A stretch of DNA of 6,758 nucleotides from JAHEEL01 sp964195545 (lineage in GTDB: Bacteria > Actinomycetota > Acidimicrobiia > Spongiisociales > UBA5794), in the NCBI GenBank assembly GCA_964195545.1, contig CAXMQQ010000034.1, forward strand, positions 1 to 6,758, given 5' to 3'. Position 1 is the first letter of the stretch. The number at the start of each line of letters is the position of its first letter. The notes under the pieces were generated by a model. The model worked only from the letters and a program-made list of their open reading frames with translations. It was not told the DNA's origin and searched no databases. A program made the position numbers and the translations under genes. This document shows positions 5,473-6,758 of the stretch, piece after piece.

Positions 5473-6472
5473 TATGGGTCGCAGCAACAGCGCCGATCCC
5501 ATTGGGCCGTTGGTTGGGGGTACGGCCCAGAGTGCCCGGTCCGCGGGCGTGATCGCCCAGGTGCGGACTGCTCGCAGGCGCGGCAGGAAGCCGAAAGAGA
5601 AGCTGCCGCCGCTGCCGCTGAGGCGATGGATCCGAGAGGTCGGATGGCGGCACCTCGTTGCGTTGATCGTTGCATTCTTCGCCCTCTATCCGGTGGTGTG
5701 GATCATCTCGGCCTCGGTCAACCCGGTCGACAGCCTGTCCAATGCCAAGCTGATCCCGGACGGGGCGACGCTCGATAGCTATCGGACGATCTTCTCGAAT
5801 CCGCCCCTCAATCCATTCATGACGTGGTTGTGGAATTCGTGGAAGATCTCGATCCTCGCGGCGAGCTTCAACCTCCTTCTCGCGGCCATGGCTGCCTACG
5901 CCTTCAGCCGATTCCGCTTCAAGGGACGGCGCCTCGGACTCCTTAGCCTTCTGCTCGTCCAGGTCTTCCCCCAGTATCTGATGTTCATCGCGATCTTCCT
6001 GATCCTGCAACGCATCGGCGTGGTGTTCCCGGCGTTCGGGCTCAACACACACGCCGGACTCATACTCGTCTATCTGGGTGGAGCGATCGGGTTCAACACA
6101 TTCCTCATCAAAGGATTCATGGACTCGGTGCCGATGTCGCTCGACGAGGCGGCCAGGGTCGACGGTGCAGGTCCGTCGCTGATCTTCTGGCGGATCATCC
6201 TCCCGCTCACGCGGCCAATCCTGGCGGTCATCTTCATCATCACCGTAGTGAACACGTTCTCGGAATATCTCCTCGCGCGAACGATGCTCCGGTCCACGTC
6301 GCAACTCACCTACATCCTCGGTCTGCAGAACTACACGATCGCCGAGTACTCCTCGAAGTGGGGTGAACTCGCTGCCGGCGCTGTGGTTGGAGCGCTTCCG
6401 ATTGTGGTCACGTTCCTCATCGCGCAGAAGGCGATTGTCTCTGGTCTGACGCAGGGTTCGGTCAAGGGATAG
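5459..6472 (+). CDS. malG: Maltose/maltodextrin ABC transporter permease, MalG subunit
   Basis: This 337-residue protein is the second membrane subunit that pairs with MalF to form the sugar channel. Residues 1-60 are a hydrophilic extension rich in Arg and Lys (RTARRRGRKPKEK at 36-48), longer than the N-terminus of the 296-residue Escherichia coli MalG. Six membrane segments follow near 64-87, 127-150, 158-184, 200-219, 251-272 and 304-325. The ATPase-docking EAA loop reads DEAARVDGAGPSLIFWRIILP at 229-249. The C-terminus ends in LTQGSVKG, close to the typical MalG tail that reaches the ATPase. The start at 5459 has GGAGGA upstream, and the ATG lies inside malF, so the two subunits are probably made in equal amounts by coupled translation. 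No ATPase gene follows; the next gene is convergent. Confidence 0.93.
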   Translation: MADSDMGRSNSADPIGPLVGGTAQSARSAGVIAQVRTARRRGRKPKEKLPPLPLRRWIREVGWRHLVALIVAFFALYPVVWIISASVNPVDSLSNAKLIPDGATLDSYRTIFSNPPLNPFMTWLWNSWKISILAASFNLLLAAMAAYAFSRFRFKGRRLGLLSLLLVQVFPQYLMFIAIFLILQRIGVVFPAFGLNTHAGLILVYLGGAIGFNTFLIKGFMDSVPMSLDEAARVDGAGPSLIFWRIILPLTRPILAVIFIITVVNTFSEYLLARTMLRSTSQLTYILGLQNYTIAEYSSKWGELAAGAVVGALPIVVTFLIAQKAIVSGLTQGSVKG

Positions 6473-6485
6473 CTGGTTCTACCCC
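6466..6485. terminator. Weak bidirectional hairpin between convergent stops
   Basis: GGG (6466-6468), a bulged A, TAG (6470-6472), a 6-base loop and CTACCC (6479-6484) can pair. The two stop codons, one per strand, fall in opposite arms of the stem. The stem is short and lacks a T-run on either side, and two facing TAG stops always complement each other, so a terminator role is doubtful. Confidence 0.25.
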
Positions 6486-6758
6486 AGCCAGACCCAGATC
6501 ACCCACAGCGCAACCATGGCCGTGCCGACGGCAAGCTGGACTCCGGAGGCGAGCAACATCGACTTGAGCGTCGCCCAGGTCGCGTTGAGCGCACCTATGA
6601 CGTGACGCTCCCGCGCCATCGTCGTGACCAGGATCCCGACCACGAATCCGAGCGGAGCCCCAACCACCGGAACGATGAAGAAGCCGGCAATCGCGAAACC
6701 GAGAGCGATCACTTGCCCCCACCAGGGGACACCGACCTCCGAAGCCGTGCGCTGCGGG
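6479..6758 (-). CDS. DUF456-like small membrane protein, N-terminus cut by window edge
   Basis: The minus-strand frame is open from the right edge to TAG at 6481-6479 and gives at least 92 residues. A GTG at 6712 could start a 77-residue form, but the frame continues upstream with VGVPWWGQVIALG, so the real start probably lies outside. Two long hydrophobic stretches, rich in Gly (ALGFAIAGFFIVPVVGAPLG, then FVVGILV) and Ala/Val (LAVGTAMVALWVIWVWLG), are separated by a polar segment with ARERHVIGALNATWATLKS. The Gly-rich hairpin-like membrane segment followed by a conserved Ala/Leu helix resembles DUF456 proteins, whose function is unknown. It is convergent with malG, 6 bp apart, and need not be linked to sugar uptake. 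The coding call is firm; the family is moderately sure. Confidence 0.7.
   Translation of the reverse strand, partial: PQRTASEVGVPWWGQVIALGFAIAGFFIVPVVGAPLGFVVGILVTTMARERHVIGALNATWATLKSMLLASGVQLAVGTAMVALWVIWVWLG

Noticed and set aside
5435..6304. 289-codon open frame on the minus strand
   Set aside because: Antisense to malG; composition is extreme in Arg/Asp/Glu/His, typical of a high-GC shadow frame, and malG has membrane segments and the EAA motif.
6462..6722. 86-codon minus-strand frame overlapping the malG end
   Set aside because: Out of frame with the hydrophobic DUF456-like protein and Arg/His/Cys-rich; the other frame has a membrane-protein pattern and continues to the window edge.

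Overview
The window reads as a maltose/maltodextrin uptake locus from a high-GC actinobacterium. The base composition, the Ala/Asp/Glu-rich proteins, the Thr-rich linker after the lipoprotein cysteine, the MalR-like repressor and the candidate leaderless starts fit that phylum. A deep lineage such as Acidimicrobiia is my guess, not something the sequence proves.

Layout. (1) 1-1188, minus strand: most of a GT5 glycogen synthase (glgA). It runs off the left edge, so its C-terminus is missing. (2) 1242-2258, minus strand: a LacI-family repressor of the MalR type, in the same direction as glgA and 53 bp upstream of it. (3) 2259-2408: a divergent control region with three TTGCAG/CTGCAA half-sites at exact 11-bp steps, candidate -10 boxes facing both ways, a leader hairpin and a strong Shine-Dalgarno site. 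(4) 2409-3713, plus strand: a lipoprotein maltose-type solute-binding protein (malE). (5) 3714-3828: two tandem hairpins, each with a TTCG loop, then a TAGGAT box placed for a leaderless malF transcript. (6) 3829-5472 and 5459-6472, plus strand: the two permease subunits malF and malG, overlapping by 14 bp. (7) 6479-6758, minus strand: the C-terminal part of a small DUF456-like membrane protein, convergent with malG and running off the right edge.

How the genes work together. MalE would bind maltose or maltodextrin outside the membrane and deliver it to the MalF-MalG channel. MalF has a large extracytoplasmic insert as in enteric MalF, which favours maltose/maltodextrin over other sugars of this ABC family. 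No ATPase (MalK/MsiK) gene lies in the window, so it must be encoded elsewhere. MalR probably represses the transporter, and perhaps itself and glgA, through the shared operators, which would link sugar import to glycogen storage.

I see no tRNA, rRNA, CRISPR array, insertion sequence or phage gene, and no sign of a wholly new system. The points most worth checking are the operator geometry, the tandem hairpin/leaderless-start arrangement between malE and malF, and the Lys-to-Arg change at the ADP-glucose motif of GlgA.
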